This document shows positions 53,228-62,612 of a stretch of 64,000 bases of DNA, piece by piece. Where the stretch lies: positions 16,603 through 80,602 of the forward strand of contig JAAUZJ010000002.1 of the NCBI GenBank assembly GCA_014804695.1, given 5' to 3'. Position 1 is the first letter of the stretch. Each line of letters starts with the position of its first letter. The notes below the pieces were generated by a model, which had not been told where the DNA came from, searched no databases, and saw nothing but the letters and a program-made list of their open reading frames with translations. Source of the DNA: Lachnospiraceae bacterium (lineage in GTDB: Bacteria > Bacillota > Clostridia > Lachnospirales > Lachnospiraceae). The position numbers and the translations under genes were made by a program.

Positions 53228-54583
53228 ATGAAATTTCTTGATTTACTGCGTATGAGCAGCAGTAATTTATGGAAAAGGAAAGTACGTACGGTCTTGACGG
53301 TTCTCGGTGTTGTAATCGGTGTGGCTTCTATTGTAGTTATGATATCGCTGGGACTTGGGCTTAGCCGTTCGCTTATGGAACAGTATGAGTCTTACGGAAG
53401 TCTGACGCAGATTACTATTTATGAGCCGGGGTATTATTGGGGAGACAGTTCTTCAGATGAGGAGTTAAGGCTGGACGACAATTTAATAGAGACGATTAGC
53501 AGGATGGAGCATGTAAAAGCGGTTTATCCTATGATGCAGATGTCTGCGATGGCCAAATACGGCAGCTATCAGTGTTATCTTAATATACAGGGTATGCCGA
53601 TTGATGCGATTGAGAATTTGGGAATAGAAGTAGGGGAAGGCGCCCTGCCTTCTTCCGGGGATGATGAACTGAGGTTCTTTTATGGCTCACAGGTTTTGCA
53701 GGATTTTTACAGTACTAAGGGGGGCGCTAGTTATTGGGAAACAGGTGAATTGCCGGATATTGACCTTATGAATGATCCTATCTTTATTATTTTTGATACA
53801 GATGCTTATTGGCAGTCGCAGTACAATGACGGAGAAAATGTTGTAGCGCCGCCTAAGAAGTATTTAATAAATACCTGCGGTGTTGAACAGACCTCGGAGG
53901 AGGGGTGGACCAGATACGGCTGGTATACCATATGTGACATTGATAAGCTGTTGCCTGAGCTTAAGAGAATCTTTAAAAATAAACCGATTCCGGGACAGCC
54001 AACTACCAAGACAGGCAAACCATATAAGGAAATCTTTTATAATCAGCTTATTGTGGATGTTGACAATATGGATAATGTTACCGGAGTCCAGTCGCTGATC
54101 AACGATATGGGATATCAGACAAATGCCAGTGCAGAGTGGATAGAGTCAGAACAAAAGACAATGGGCTATGTTCAGGCGGTGCTTGGCGGTATCGGTGCGG
54201 TTTCGCTTTTTGTAGCGGCAATCGGTATTACCAATACTATGATGATGTCAATTTACGAGCGTACCAAGGAAATCGGCGTTATGAAGGTGCTTGGCTGTGA
54301 TCTGCGAAATATCAGAACCTTGTTTTTGATGGAAGCCGGATTCATAGGTTTTATAGGAGGTATAATCGGACTTATACTTAGCTTTACGCTATCTATAGTA
54401 ATTAATAAACTTGCAGCAGGAGCAGGTGATATGATGGGGCTATCGTCGTCTATTTCATATATTCCGTTCTGGCTGGTTATTATATCGTTGGCGTTTGCCG
54501 TTCTGGTCGGTATGGCGGCTGGTTTCTTCCCGGCGCTTCGTGCAATGAAGCTTAGTCCGCTTGCTGCGATTCATAATGAGTAA
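53228..54583 (+). CDS. FtsX/MacB-type ABC transporter permease
   Basis: 451 residues with four membrane helices: one at about 20-43, then a large extracytoplasmic MacB_PCD-like domain (45-310), then three helices at about 320-345, 365-395 and 410-440. The FtsX core reads TNTMMMSIYERTKEIGVMKVLG, the usual coupling segment for LolD/MacB ATPases. It forms a module with the ATPase at 50203 and the anchored protein at 51157. Substrate unknown. Confidence 0.93.
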   Translation: MKFLDLLRMSSSNLWKRKVRTVLTVLGVVIGVASIVVMISLGLGLSRSLMEQYESYGSLTQITIYEPGYYWGDSSSDEELRLDDNLIETISRMEHVKAVYPMMQMSAMAKYGSYQCYLNIQGMPIDAIENLGIEVGEGALPSSGDDELRFFYGSQVLQDFYSTKGGASYWETGELPDIDLMNDPIFIIFDTDAYWQSQYNDGENVVAPPKKYLINTCGVEQTSEEGWTRYGWYTICDIDKLLPELKRIFKNKPIPGQPTTKTGKPYKEIFYNQLIVDVDNMDNVTGVQSLINDMGYQTNASAEWIESEQKTMGYVQAVLGGIGAVSLFVAAIGITNTMMMSIYERTKEIGVMKVLGCDLRNIRTLFLMEAGFIGFIGGIIGLILSFTLSIVINKLAAGAGDMMGLSSSISYIPFWLVIISLAFAVLVGMAAGFFPALRAMKLSPLAAIHNE

Positions 54584-54589
54584 TAATGT

Positions 54590-55960
<1,371 letters not shown>

Positions 55961-56001
55961 TTATCTTTTGCATAAAAATTGTAAAATAATATAGAAAGCG
56001 G

Positions 56002-56030
56002 TTGCTGTTTTTCTGCTATTTTGGTATATT
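56002..56030 (+). promoter_or_regulatory. Promoter upstream of the radical SAM gene
   Basis: TTGCTG (56002-56007), 17 bases, TATATT (56025-56030). Transcripts from it would meet the hairpin at 56061 before reaching the gene. Confidence 0.5.
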
Positions 56031-56060
56031 ATATATATGTTAAAGATATTGTACCTGCAG

Positions 56061-56090
56061 TGGAGCGGATTTTTTTCCGCTCCATTTTTA
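56061..56090 (+). terminator. Terminator of eno, or leader attenuator of the radical SAM gene
   Basis: TGGAGCGGA (56061-56069) / TCCGCTCCA (56076-56084), a loop of six Ts, then a T-run. It lies about 100 bases after eno and about 24 bases after the predicted start of the 56002 promoter. Confidence 0.85.
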
Positions 56091-56118
56091 TAGAATTTGA
56101 TAGAAGGAGGATACATAC

Positions 56119-56880
56119 ATGAACAAATATATAGCAAATCTTAACCGTATAGAATTCGTTATAACATATGCCTGCAGTGGGAGATGTAAGCACTGTTCCG
56201 AGGGAAGTCATAACGCTTCCGGGGAGCATATTGATGCTCAGGCGGCAGCTAAGGCAGTGCATGAGATTGCTAACAATTATAAAATAACTTCTCTAATGAC
56301 GTTTGGTGGGGAGCCGCTTCTTTATCCTGAAACAGTGTGTGCAATCCATTCGGAAGCAAGAGAAATGAACATTCAGAAGAGACAGTTAATTACTAACGGA
56401 TTTTTTAGTAAAGACAGTGTAAAAATAAAAGAAGTTGCTAAAAACTTGGCCGATAGCGGAGTTAATGACATACTTTTGTCGGTGGATGCTTTTCATCAGG
56501 AAGTGATACCTCCTGAGCCGGTTAAAGAATTTGCATCGGAGATAAAGCGACATGGCGTGAGTCTGCGCACGCAGCCGGCGTGGCTTGTAAGCAAAGAACA
56601 TGATAATAAATACAATTGCCGTACTGCGCAAATACTTGCTGAATTTGAAGCCATAGGAATTTTCCAGAATGATGGAAATATAATTTTGCCAAACGGAAAT
56701 GCGCTTAAGTATTTAAGTGAATATTTTGACATGAGTAAGGAATATGTCAGTCCTTATGAGGAGAATCCTGCGGATATACGGGCGATATCCATTGAGCCAA
56801 ATGGAGATGTTCTTGGCGGGAATATTTATAAGACGGATATTATGCAGATACTGGAGAGTTATGTGCCGCAGGATGTATAA
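56119..56880 (+). CDS. Radical SAM protein, orphan, unknown substrate
   Basis: 253 residues. The [4Fe-4S] motif C19-x3-C23-x2-C26 reads CSGRCKHC, and the SAM-binding GGEP segment (FGGEPLLYP) follows. The C-terminal part has IEPNGDV but no SPASM cysteine cluster. AAGGAGG precedes the ATG. hemZ, also a radical SAM enzyme, follows after 29 bases. No precursor-peptide gene, exporter or dedicated partner is visible, so RiPP-type maturation is not supported; small-molecule or RNA/protein modification is equally possible. Confidence 0.82.
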   Translation: MNKYIANLNRIEFVITYACSGRCKHCSEGSHNASGEHIDAQAAAKAVHEIANNYKITSLMTFGGEPLLYPETVCAIHSEAREMNIQKRQLITNGFFSKDSVKIKEVAKNLADSGVNDILLSVDAFHQEVIPPEPVKEFASEIKRHGVSLRTQPAWLVSKEHDNKYNCRTAQILAEFEAIGIFQNDGNIILPNGNALKYLSEYFDMSKEYVSPYEENPADIRAISIEPNGDVLGGNIYKTDIMQILESYVPQDV

Positions 56881-56909
56881 AAAATAATTTAGGGAGATAA
56901 ATTACATAA

Positions 56910-58364
56910 ATGTTAATAGTAAAATCCAACCAAGCCAAATTTGAATATGATATACATTCTCTTATAAAAGCTTTTTACCCAGAGCAGGAAGTGAAAATTC
57001 TGACACCCATGTCAGTAATTAAGGATAAGAGCATCCTGTCTGAACCTGTGGCAATGCAGCTTAATTTTGGGGAAAAGGAAGTTGTTTTTGCAGTGTATTT
57101 GAATGACGATCATACATATATCTGGAATATTGGAGAAGAAGATAAGGCTGATTATAAGAATGTTTTCAAACGCTTTTTATATACATCTTTAAGGGAAGAA
57201 ACCGGAGTTTCACTGCCTTGGGGAAATCTGACCGGAATCCGGCCGACCAAGATTGCAATGACCATGATGGAGCAGGGAAAAAGTGATGATGAGATTACAG
57301 CCTTTTTACAAAATGATCATCTGGTAAGCAGGGAGAAGGCGGCACTTAGCATTGAAATTGCTGCGAGGGAGAAGCGGATTCTTAATACGCTGCACTATGA
57401 AAACGGCTACAGCCTATATATAGGTATTCCGTTTTGCCCGACAACCTGTTTGTATTGCTCTTTTACATCTTTTCCAATCAGTGTCTGGAAAAAGCAGGTA
57501 GCGGAGTATTTGAGTGCATTGGAGAAAGAAATTGATTATGTGGCCGAAACTTATCATGATAAAGTACTGGACACAATATATATAGGCGGCGGTACACCAA
57601 CTTCGTTGTCGGCGGAGGAACTGGAAAGATTACTTGATAAAATTAAATCATCTTTTAATTTATCCGCACTACAAGAGTTTACGGTGGAGGCCGGGCGTGC
57701 GGACAGCATTACGGAAGAGAAGTTAAAAGTGCTGTATAATTACGGTGTTACAAGGATTTCCGTCAACCCTCAGACCATGAAGCAGGAAACACTGCAGCTT
57801 ATAGGGAGGCAGCATACGGTAGAGCAGGTGATAGATGCATTTCACACTGCGCGGGGCGTTGGTTTTGACAACATAAATATGGATATTATTCTTGGCCTAC
57901 CGGACGAAAATGAAGAGGATGTGAGGAATACTATTCGTGCGATAGAAGAGCTTGCACCTGACAGTCTGACGGTTCATTCGCTTGCAATTAAGCGGGCGGC
58001 GGCGATGCAGAGCTGGGTATCGGAGCATGGACTTGGCGGTTTACATAATACAGAAGAAATGATGGATATCGCCAGAGACGGTGCAATGCGTATGGGGATG
58101 ATGCCGTATTATCTTTATAGGCAGAAGAATATGGCAGGCAACTTTGAGAACGTGGGTTATGCTAAGGATGGGAAGTATGGGATATATAATATATTGATTA
58201 TGGAGGAAGTGCAGACCATAGTGGCGCTCGGTGCAGGAACAATTACCAAGAGGGTTTATGGCGACGGAAGGATTGAGCGCTGCGACACGGTGAAGGATGT
58301 TGCCCTTTATATCGAGCAAATAGAAGAAATGATAGAAAGAAAGCGTGTATTATTAGGTGATTGA
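56910..58364 (+). CDS. hemZ: Oxygen-independent coproporphyrinogen dehydrogenase-like radical SAM protein (HemZ)
   Basis: 484 residues. N-terminal about 160 residues are the HemZ-specific region; the radical SAM core begins at YSLYIGIPFCPTTCLYCSF with C176, C180 and C183. The GGGTPTSL and VNPQTMKQETLQLIGRQHT motifs are typical of the HemN/HemZ family. Members of this family include heme synthesis enzymes and heme chaperones; no other heme genes are in the window, so the true substrate is not certain. GGGAG precedes the ATG. Confidence 0.88.
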   Translation: MLIVKSNQAKFEYDIHSLIKAFYPEQEVKILTPMSVIKDKSILSEPVAMQLNFGEKEVVFAVYLNDDHTYIWNIGEEDKADYKNVFKRFLYTSLREETGVSLPWGNLTGIRPTKIAMTMMEQGKSDDEITAFLQNDHLVSREKAALSIEIAAREKRILNTLHYENGYSLYIGIPFCPTTCLYCSFTSFPISVWKKQVAEYLSALEKEIDYVAETYHDKVLDTIYIGGGTPTSLSAEELERLLDKIKSSFNLSALQEFTVEAGRADSITEEKLKVLYNYGVTRISVNPQTMKQETLQLIGRQHTVEQVIDAFHTARGVGFDNINMDIILGLPDENEEDVRNTIRAIEELAPDSLTVHSLAIKRAAAMQSWVSEHGLGGLHNTEEMMDIARDGAMRMGMMPYYLYRQKNMAGNFENVGYAKDGKYGIYNILIMEEVQTIVALGAGTITKRVYGDGRIERCDTVKDVALYIEQIEEMIERKRVLLGD

Positions 58365-58377
58365 TAATTCAAAATAG

Positions 58378-58407
58378 TTGACACGCATATTGCGGACATT
58401 TCATAAT
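58378..58407 (+). promoter_or_regulatory. Promoter of the NhaC-type antiporter gene
   Basis: TTGACA (58378-58383), 18 bases, CATAAT (58402-58407). The leader of about 110 bases contains a CCAAAC/GTTTGG hairpin (about 58472-58488). Confidence 0.55.
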
Positions 58408-58523
58408 AGGATTTGGGGATGAGCAGCGTTGGCAACTACAAATTTCATAGTATAGATGGACATGCACCCACCAAACTGTTAGTTTGGATGCAGGTTGGAA
58501 ATATATCATATATGGAGGACAGT

Positions 58524-59915
58524 ATGGATAAGAAAATACAAAGAATAGACTATCATTTCGGAAAGGTAGGAAGCCTGACGCCGCTTATCGCGGCTGCGGC
58601 AATGATCTTGTGGGCGGCGCGTAGCCAGTCTAATGTGAATGGGTATGTACTGGCATTTTTCGCGGCGCTGGTAACAGGTATTATTTTTACAAAGGATGAA
58701 AAAGCATATGGAGAAGCGATAGTATATGGACTCGGTAAGCCGATGTTTGCCGTGATTGTGATGGCGGTAATATTGGCGGCAATTTCGGGCAAGCTGATTT
58801 CGACCAGCGGAGTGGTGCAGACGATCGCGGTATATGTGGTGGCAGCAGGTTTTACGGGGAAGCTTTTTGTAGCGGCGACTTTTATCATTACCTGCCTGCT
58901 GGCATTTGCCACGGGAACTTCAGTGGGCACTTACTTTGTGGTGATTCCGATTTTGTTCCCGGTTGGGGTGATGGCAGGTGTAGCGCCGGAATTTATGATA
59001 GGCGCCATCGTGTCGGGGGCTGCATTTGGTGATAATCTGGGGCCAATCTCGGATACGACCATCGCTTCCTCCGCAACACAGCACGCAGATTTGGGAACGG
59101 TAGTAAAGACAAGGACTCGTTACAGTCTACCTGCGGCAGCAGGGGCATTGCTTTTATTTCTGCTGCTTTCCAAAACTACAGACGAAAGCCCTGTTATCGG
59201 GGGCGGTGATGAACTGACCAATCCGGTCAGTATGGTTATGCTGGTGATACCAGTGGTGATCATTGTTCTTTGTATGATGAGAAAGCATCTGATAACTGCC
59301 TTGTCATGGGGGATTCTGGCAGGAATTGCCGTGGGGCTGCTTTCCGGTATTTATACGGTGGAAGATCTTGTTGCATTTCCAGGCGGTTTTTCCGTGTCTG
59401 GGGCAATCATAGAAGCAATTACAGGGACGGCAGGAACGGTGGCAATGCTGATCGGTGTGTTTTCTCTTCTGGGTGTGCTGGAACGTGGCGGTTTCTTTGA
59501 GGATGTGAGAGGGCTTTTGACAAGCCTGGCAAAAAGAGAACGTAGCACAGAGGCAACAATTGTGTTGTCTGTTGGTATATTGAGCATGGTGACAGGGGTT
59601 ATTTCGGTGGCGATAGTGGCTCTTGGAGATCTGATCAATGAAATTGGGGAAAAAGCTGGTATTAGCAGGTATCGCCGGGCGAATCTGATGGATTGTACAG
59701 GCTGCGTATTCTGTTTTCTGGCACCATGGACAGTGCATTGTGTTATCCCGGCTCAACTGACTGCGCAATTTGGAGAAAGCGTTGCGGTTGCACCCGGATC
59801 GGTGCCTTTCGTAAATTATTATTCTTTGTGTATGCTGGTGATACTGGTGTTTGCAGTGGTAACGGGATATGGCAGGAAACCATTGAGTGTGGCATATGAG
59901 CGGCGGTCTGAATAA
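58524..59915 (+). CDS. NhaC-family Na+/H+ (or amino acid/H+) antiporter
   Basis: Polytopic transporter of the ion transporter superfamily. GGAGG at 58514-58518 points to the ATG at 58524; the frame is open upstream to 58413 but that part is hydrophilic leader. The 463 residues hold about eleven helices. The family hallmarks are FATGTSVGTYFVVIPI and SGAAFGDNLGPISDTTIASS. The substrate could be Na+ or a dicarboxylate/amino acid; it is not decided by sequence. Confidence 0.87.
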   Translation: MDKKIQRIDYHFGKVGSLTPLIAAAAMILWAARSQSNVNGYVLAFFAALVTGIIFTKDEKAYGEAIVYGLGKPMFAVIVMAVILAAISGKLISTSGVVQTIAVYVVAAGFTGKLFVAATFIITCLLAFATGTSVGTYFVVIPILFPVGVMAGVAPEFMIGAIVSGAAFGDNLGPISDTTIASSATQHADLGTVVKTRTRYSLPAAAGALLLFLLLSKTTDESPVIGGGDELTNPVSMVMLVIPVVIIVLCMMRKHLITALSWGILAGIAVGLLSGIYTVEDLVAFPGGFSVSGAIIEAITGTAGTVAMLIGVFSLLGVLERGGFFEDVRGLLTSLAKRERSTEATIVLSVGILSMVTGVISVAIVALGDLINEIGEKAGISRYRRANLMDCTGCVFCFLAPWTVHCVIPAQLTAQFGESVAVAPGSVPFVNYYSLCMLVILVFAVVTGYGRKPLSVAYERRSE

Positions 59916-60012
59916 AGAACGCCAGAAACGGTGCAGGAACGCCCGATGTTCCGGTATGATTTTGAAGAACGTCGCTGCCTGATTACCGCCTTAACTTCCA
60001 TATATTGCCTGC

Positions 60013-60041
60013 TTGCAAACATATGTTCGGTGTGCTATGAT
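60013..60041 (+). promoter_or_regulatory. Promoter with near-perfect LexA (SOS) box in its spacer
   Basis: TTGCAA (60013-60018), 17 bases, TATGAT (60036-60041). CAAACATATGTTCG (60016-60029) matches 13 of 14 positions of the Firmicute LexA consensus CGAACATATGTTCG and overlaps the -35 and spacer. A short AAACACC/GGTGTTT hairpin lies in the leader. Confidence 0.75.
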
Positions 60042-60075
60042 AAAAACACCACCAATAAGGAAGGGGTGTTTATAC

Positions 60076-60348
60076 TTGGAAAGCATACTGTGCGTCGACA
60101 TTCCGGTGCAGATGATTTCCTGCACGGATACAAATGGTAAGATTACGCCTATGAGGTTTCGCTTCTGTGACAAGAGCGGAGAACTCATAACGGTTACGAT
60201 AGATAAAGTGTTGTCTGAAGACCAGGACAGGAATAGGGTGGGTGTGAAATTTTCATGTGCTGCCAGGATTTATGGCACCCAAAAAAAGTTTACGCTTTGG
60301 TACAGTTACTATGCTCATGAGTGGCACCTGTCACGTTTATATGTCTGA
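60076..60348 (+). CDS. Small protein of unknown function, predicted SOS-induced, 90 residues
   Basis: Family not recognised. A TTG at 60076 with AAGGGG (60061-60066) is the most likely start; 28 bases separate it from the predicted transcription start. The product begins MESILCVDIPVQMI, is beta-rich with RFRFCDKSGELITVTIDKVL, and ends with an aromatic stretch FTLWYSYYAHEWHLSRLYV. No membrane helix or signal. Its last 12 bases overlap the 3' end of the convergent yolD-like gene. Placement beside a mutagenic polymerase pair and its own LexA-box promoter suggest a DNA-damage role (inference). Confidence 0.75.
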   Translation: MESILCVDIPVQMISCTDTNGKITPMRFRFCDKSGELITVTIDKVLSEDQDRNRVGVKFSCAARIYGTQKKFTLWYSYYAHEWHLSRLYV

Positions 60349-60783
60349 AGCCCCAAAGTTTCGGAACAACTCTCCCCCAATGGAAAATAGATGTTCTATC
60401 GGGATAGTAGTTCCGTCTGTGAATATTATCTGGTGATCATATTCGTCTATCTTTTTTATCCTGCCACAGGTTGTTATATAAGCTCCGCCATCTTTTTTTG
60501 CATCCGGCTCAAAGTATGTGACCTCAATTTCCGGTTTATGCGCCAGGTTTTCCTTAATTAATTGAAGCTGCTCATTCAATTGCTCTTTTCTGTCCTCATC
60601 AAGCTCGACAAAAGAATCAGTAAGACGTGCCGTTTCCTGAATGACAGCACGATGTCCCGTAAGGGCAGCAAAAGGTGAAAACTGTGCTGCACGGTTCAAA
60701 AGCGACATTTGAGGATGCTTTTTGGATACATGGTGTGGAAGATTGATAATATCATCGTAATTATTTTCATCCTGGGTTTTCAT
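60337..60783 (-). CDS. YolD-like protein
   Basis: 148 residues. YolD-like proteins are commonly encoded beside Y-family polymerases in Firmicutes and are thought to assist or restrain them. Visible features are the PHHVSKKHPQMSLLNRAAQFSPFAAL segment, a helical middle, and a beta C-terminus ending HQIIFTDGTTIPIEHLFSI. The gene overlaps the polymerase gene by 4 bases (ATGA), so both are translated together from the polymerase promoter. Confidence 0.88.
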   Translation of the reverse strand: MKTQDENNYDDIINLPHHVSKKHPQMSLLNRAAQFSPFAALTGHRAVIQETARLTDSFVELDEDRKEQLNEQLQLIKENLAHKPEIEVTYFEPDAKKDGGAYITTCGRIKKIDEYDHQIIFTDGTTIPIEHLFSIGGELFRNFGASDI

Positions 60784-62306
60784 GCCTTATGCCCTCCAAT
60801 CTGGCGGTTACGTTCTATGGTGGTAGCTCCTTCTTGCAGGTTCATACCTTTTAGCATCGCATTTTTCCCGTATTTCTTTTTAACTGACAGCATAGCTTCC
60901 TGCAATTTCCGCTCTTTGGAAAGGCGCTCCTTTTCTTCCTGCTTTTCTTTTTCCAGGGTAGCATAGTCCGTAAATAAATCCAACTGTTCGAATTTTTCTG
61001 TTTCGTTAACGGATGTCTCATCAACCAGATGATTTGCCACGACCGTAACACGCCTTATTAAAAGATTCGTGTCAATGATCTGATCATATAGATTCATGAC
61101 CGCTTCCATAATAAGTTTCGTGGATGAAGTCTGACGATCAAGATTAGCGCTTCCATGTGCGTGTTTAGGCACTTTTCTCCCATAGTGATCTGTAATGATT
61201 TCACCTTTATAGCTGTTTTTTATCTGGGTATTGGTAAGATTATCAATGTCGTAGCCGATTGTGAGTACAATCTGGTCTGTTACCAGCTTTTTTTCAACAA
61301 GATCGAGAACGAGCAGATCAGTCATTTCCTGTACGATCAGTTTTCCTTTTTCGGAATCATATGGACAATGAAGTACCTGACCGGAGCTGATACAGTTCGT
61401 TTCCGGTTTGTAGGCTTTGATAAGATCCATCGTGGTCGGTTCCCATCCCCAGGCGTGGTCAATCAGGAGTTCTGCATTAATGCCGAACATGTTATAAAGA
61501 AGTTCCTCGTTATAAAAATCCCGCTCTCCGCCTAATGAACAACGAGCAATATCTCCCATAGTAAAGAGCCCGGCTGCTTCCAGTTTCTTTTGGTATCCGC
61601 GCCCAACTCTCCAAAAATCAGTGAGTGGGCGGTGGTTCCATAGAAGTCTTCGGTAACTCATTTCATCCAGTTCTGCGATGCGCACACCATGAGCATCCGG
61701 CTCAATATGTTTTGCTACGATATCCATCGCTACTTTGCATAGATACAGATTCGTGCCGATACCGGCGGTTGCAGTAATGCCGGTGGAGCTTAGAACATCT
61801 CTTATTATCATTGACGCTAATTCTTTTGCAGATACTTTATAAGTATTCAGGTAATGAGTCACATCCATGAACACTTCATCAATAGAGTAGACATGGATGT
61901 CCTCCGGGGCAATGTATTTCAAATAAATATTGTAAATAATGCTGCTGTACTCTAAGTAATAAGCCATTCTGGGAGGAGCGATAATATAAGAAAGTTCAAG
62001 CTCAGGATGCTCTGCCAGCTCTGTGGCAAGATATGAGGAGCCGGTAAATTGCCTGCCGGGCGCTTTTCTTCTGCGTTCTATATTAACTTCTTTTACACGC
62101 TGCACCACTTCAAACAGTCTTGCCCTGCCGGAGATGCCATATGCTTTTAGGGATGGTGTCACCGCAAGGCAGATTGTTTTCTCTGTCCTTTCAGCATCTG
62201 CCACAACAAGATTTGTGGTGAGAGGGTTCAGGTGCCGCTCTACACATTCAACAGATGCGAAGAATGATTTCGAGTCGATTGCGATATAAATATGACTTTC
62301 ACTCAT
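60780..62306 (-). CDS. Y-family (UmuC/DinB/UvrX-type) translesion DNA polymerase
   Basis: Error-prone polymerase that copies damaged DNA. The 508 residues start with IAIDSKSFFASVECVER (catalytic aspartate of the palm, steric-gate region) and contain YSIDEVFMDVT, the second metal motif; the thumb helix-hairpin-helix region and little-finger domain follow, with a coiled K/E-rich C-terminus that may carry a clamp-binding segment. AGGAAAGG precedes the ATG on the minus strand. The upstream region has a LexA-like box and a TATAAT. Confidence 0.95.
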   Translation of the reverse strand: MSESHIYIAIDSKSFFASVECVERHLNPLTTNLVVADAERTEKTICLAVTPSLKAYGISGRARLFEVVQRVKEVNIERRRKAPGRQFTGSSYLATELAEHPELELSYIIAPPRMAYYLEYSSIIYNIYLKYIAPEDIHVYSIDEVFMDVTHYLNTYKVSAKELASMIIRDVLSSTGITATAGIGTNLYLCKVAMDIVAKHIEPDAHGVRIAELDEMSYRRLLWNHRPLTDFWRVGRGYQKKLEAAGLFTMGDIARCSLGGERDFYNEELLYNMFGINAELLIDHAWGWEPTTMDLIKAYKPETNCISSGQVLHCPYDSEKGKLIVQEMTDLLVLDLVEKKLVTDQIVLTIGYDIDNLTNTQIKNSYKGEIITDHYGRKVPKHAHGSANLDRQTSSTKLIMEAVMNLYDQIIDTNLLIRRVTVVANHLVDETSVNETEKFEQLDLFTDYATLEKEKQEEKERLSKERKLQEAMLSVKKKYGKNAMLKGMNLQEGATTIERNRQIGGHKA

Positions 62307-62375
62307 TAATAATCACCTTTCCTGCGACCTCAATATAAAGTGTGGTTTCTAATCTTAAAATAGGTCTGTGAGAAT

Positions 62376-62397
62376 ATTATAACAGAATGTTTGTTCG
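62376..62397 (-). promoter_or_regulatory. -10 element and LexA-like box of the polymerase operon
   Basis: Read on the minus strand: CGAACAAACATTCT (62397-62384) matches 10 of 14 positions of CGAACATATGTTCG and stands directly upstream of TATAAT (62381-62376). The -35 is poor. Confidence 0.6.
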
Positions 62398-62612
62398 AAT
62401 GCAGTATTTTTTTGTGTTGAATATCTATGATGTGGGATGAAAGTGACTTTTTTATATTAATAAAAACTTGACAAATTACTATAATGGCGATAATTTATTA
62501 TCATATCAAATTTATTCTTATATTTTTATCATTTGTGCATCTCGCACAGTCGGCAGTTTCTGCCGGAGATTCCAATCAAAGAGCAATATTATACCAACAA
62601 GGAGGACAAGCT
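62398..62612. other. Region between the polymerase operon and the Rpn-like gene
   Basis: AT-rich. TTGACA at 62468-62473 is followed 17 bases later by TAATTT, a modest promoter for the plus-strand gene. The in-frame extension from 62484 encodes a hydrophobic stretch that looks like a signal sequence but has no ribosome site and no counterpart in the family. Confidence 0.35.

Noticed and set aside
56037..56093. 18-residue leader peptide frame across the terminator before the radical SAM gene
   Set aside because: The ATG falls at the predicted transcription start with no ribosome site and no regulatory codon run.
59931..60140. 69-residue plus-strand frame after the antiporter gene
   Set aside because: Overlaps the LexA-box promoter and the supported small gene in another frame; no ribosome site.
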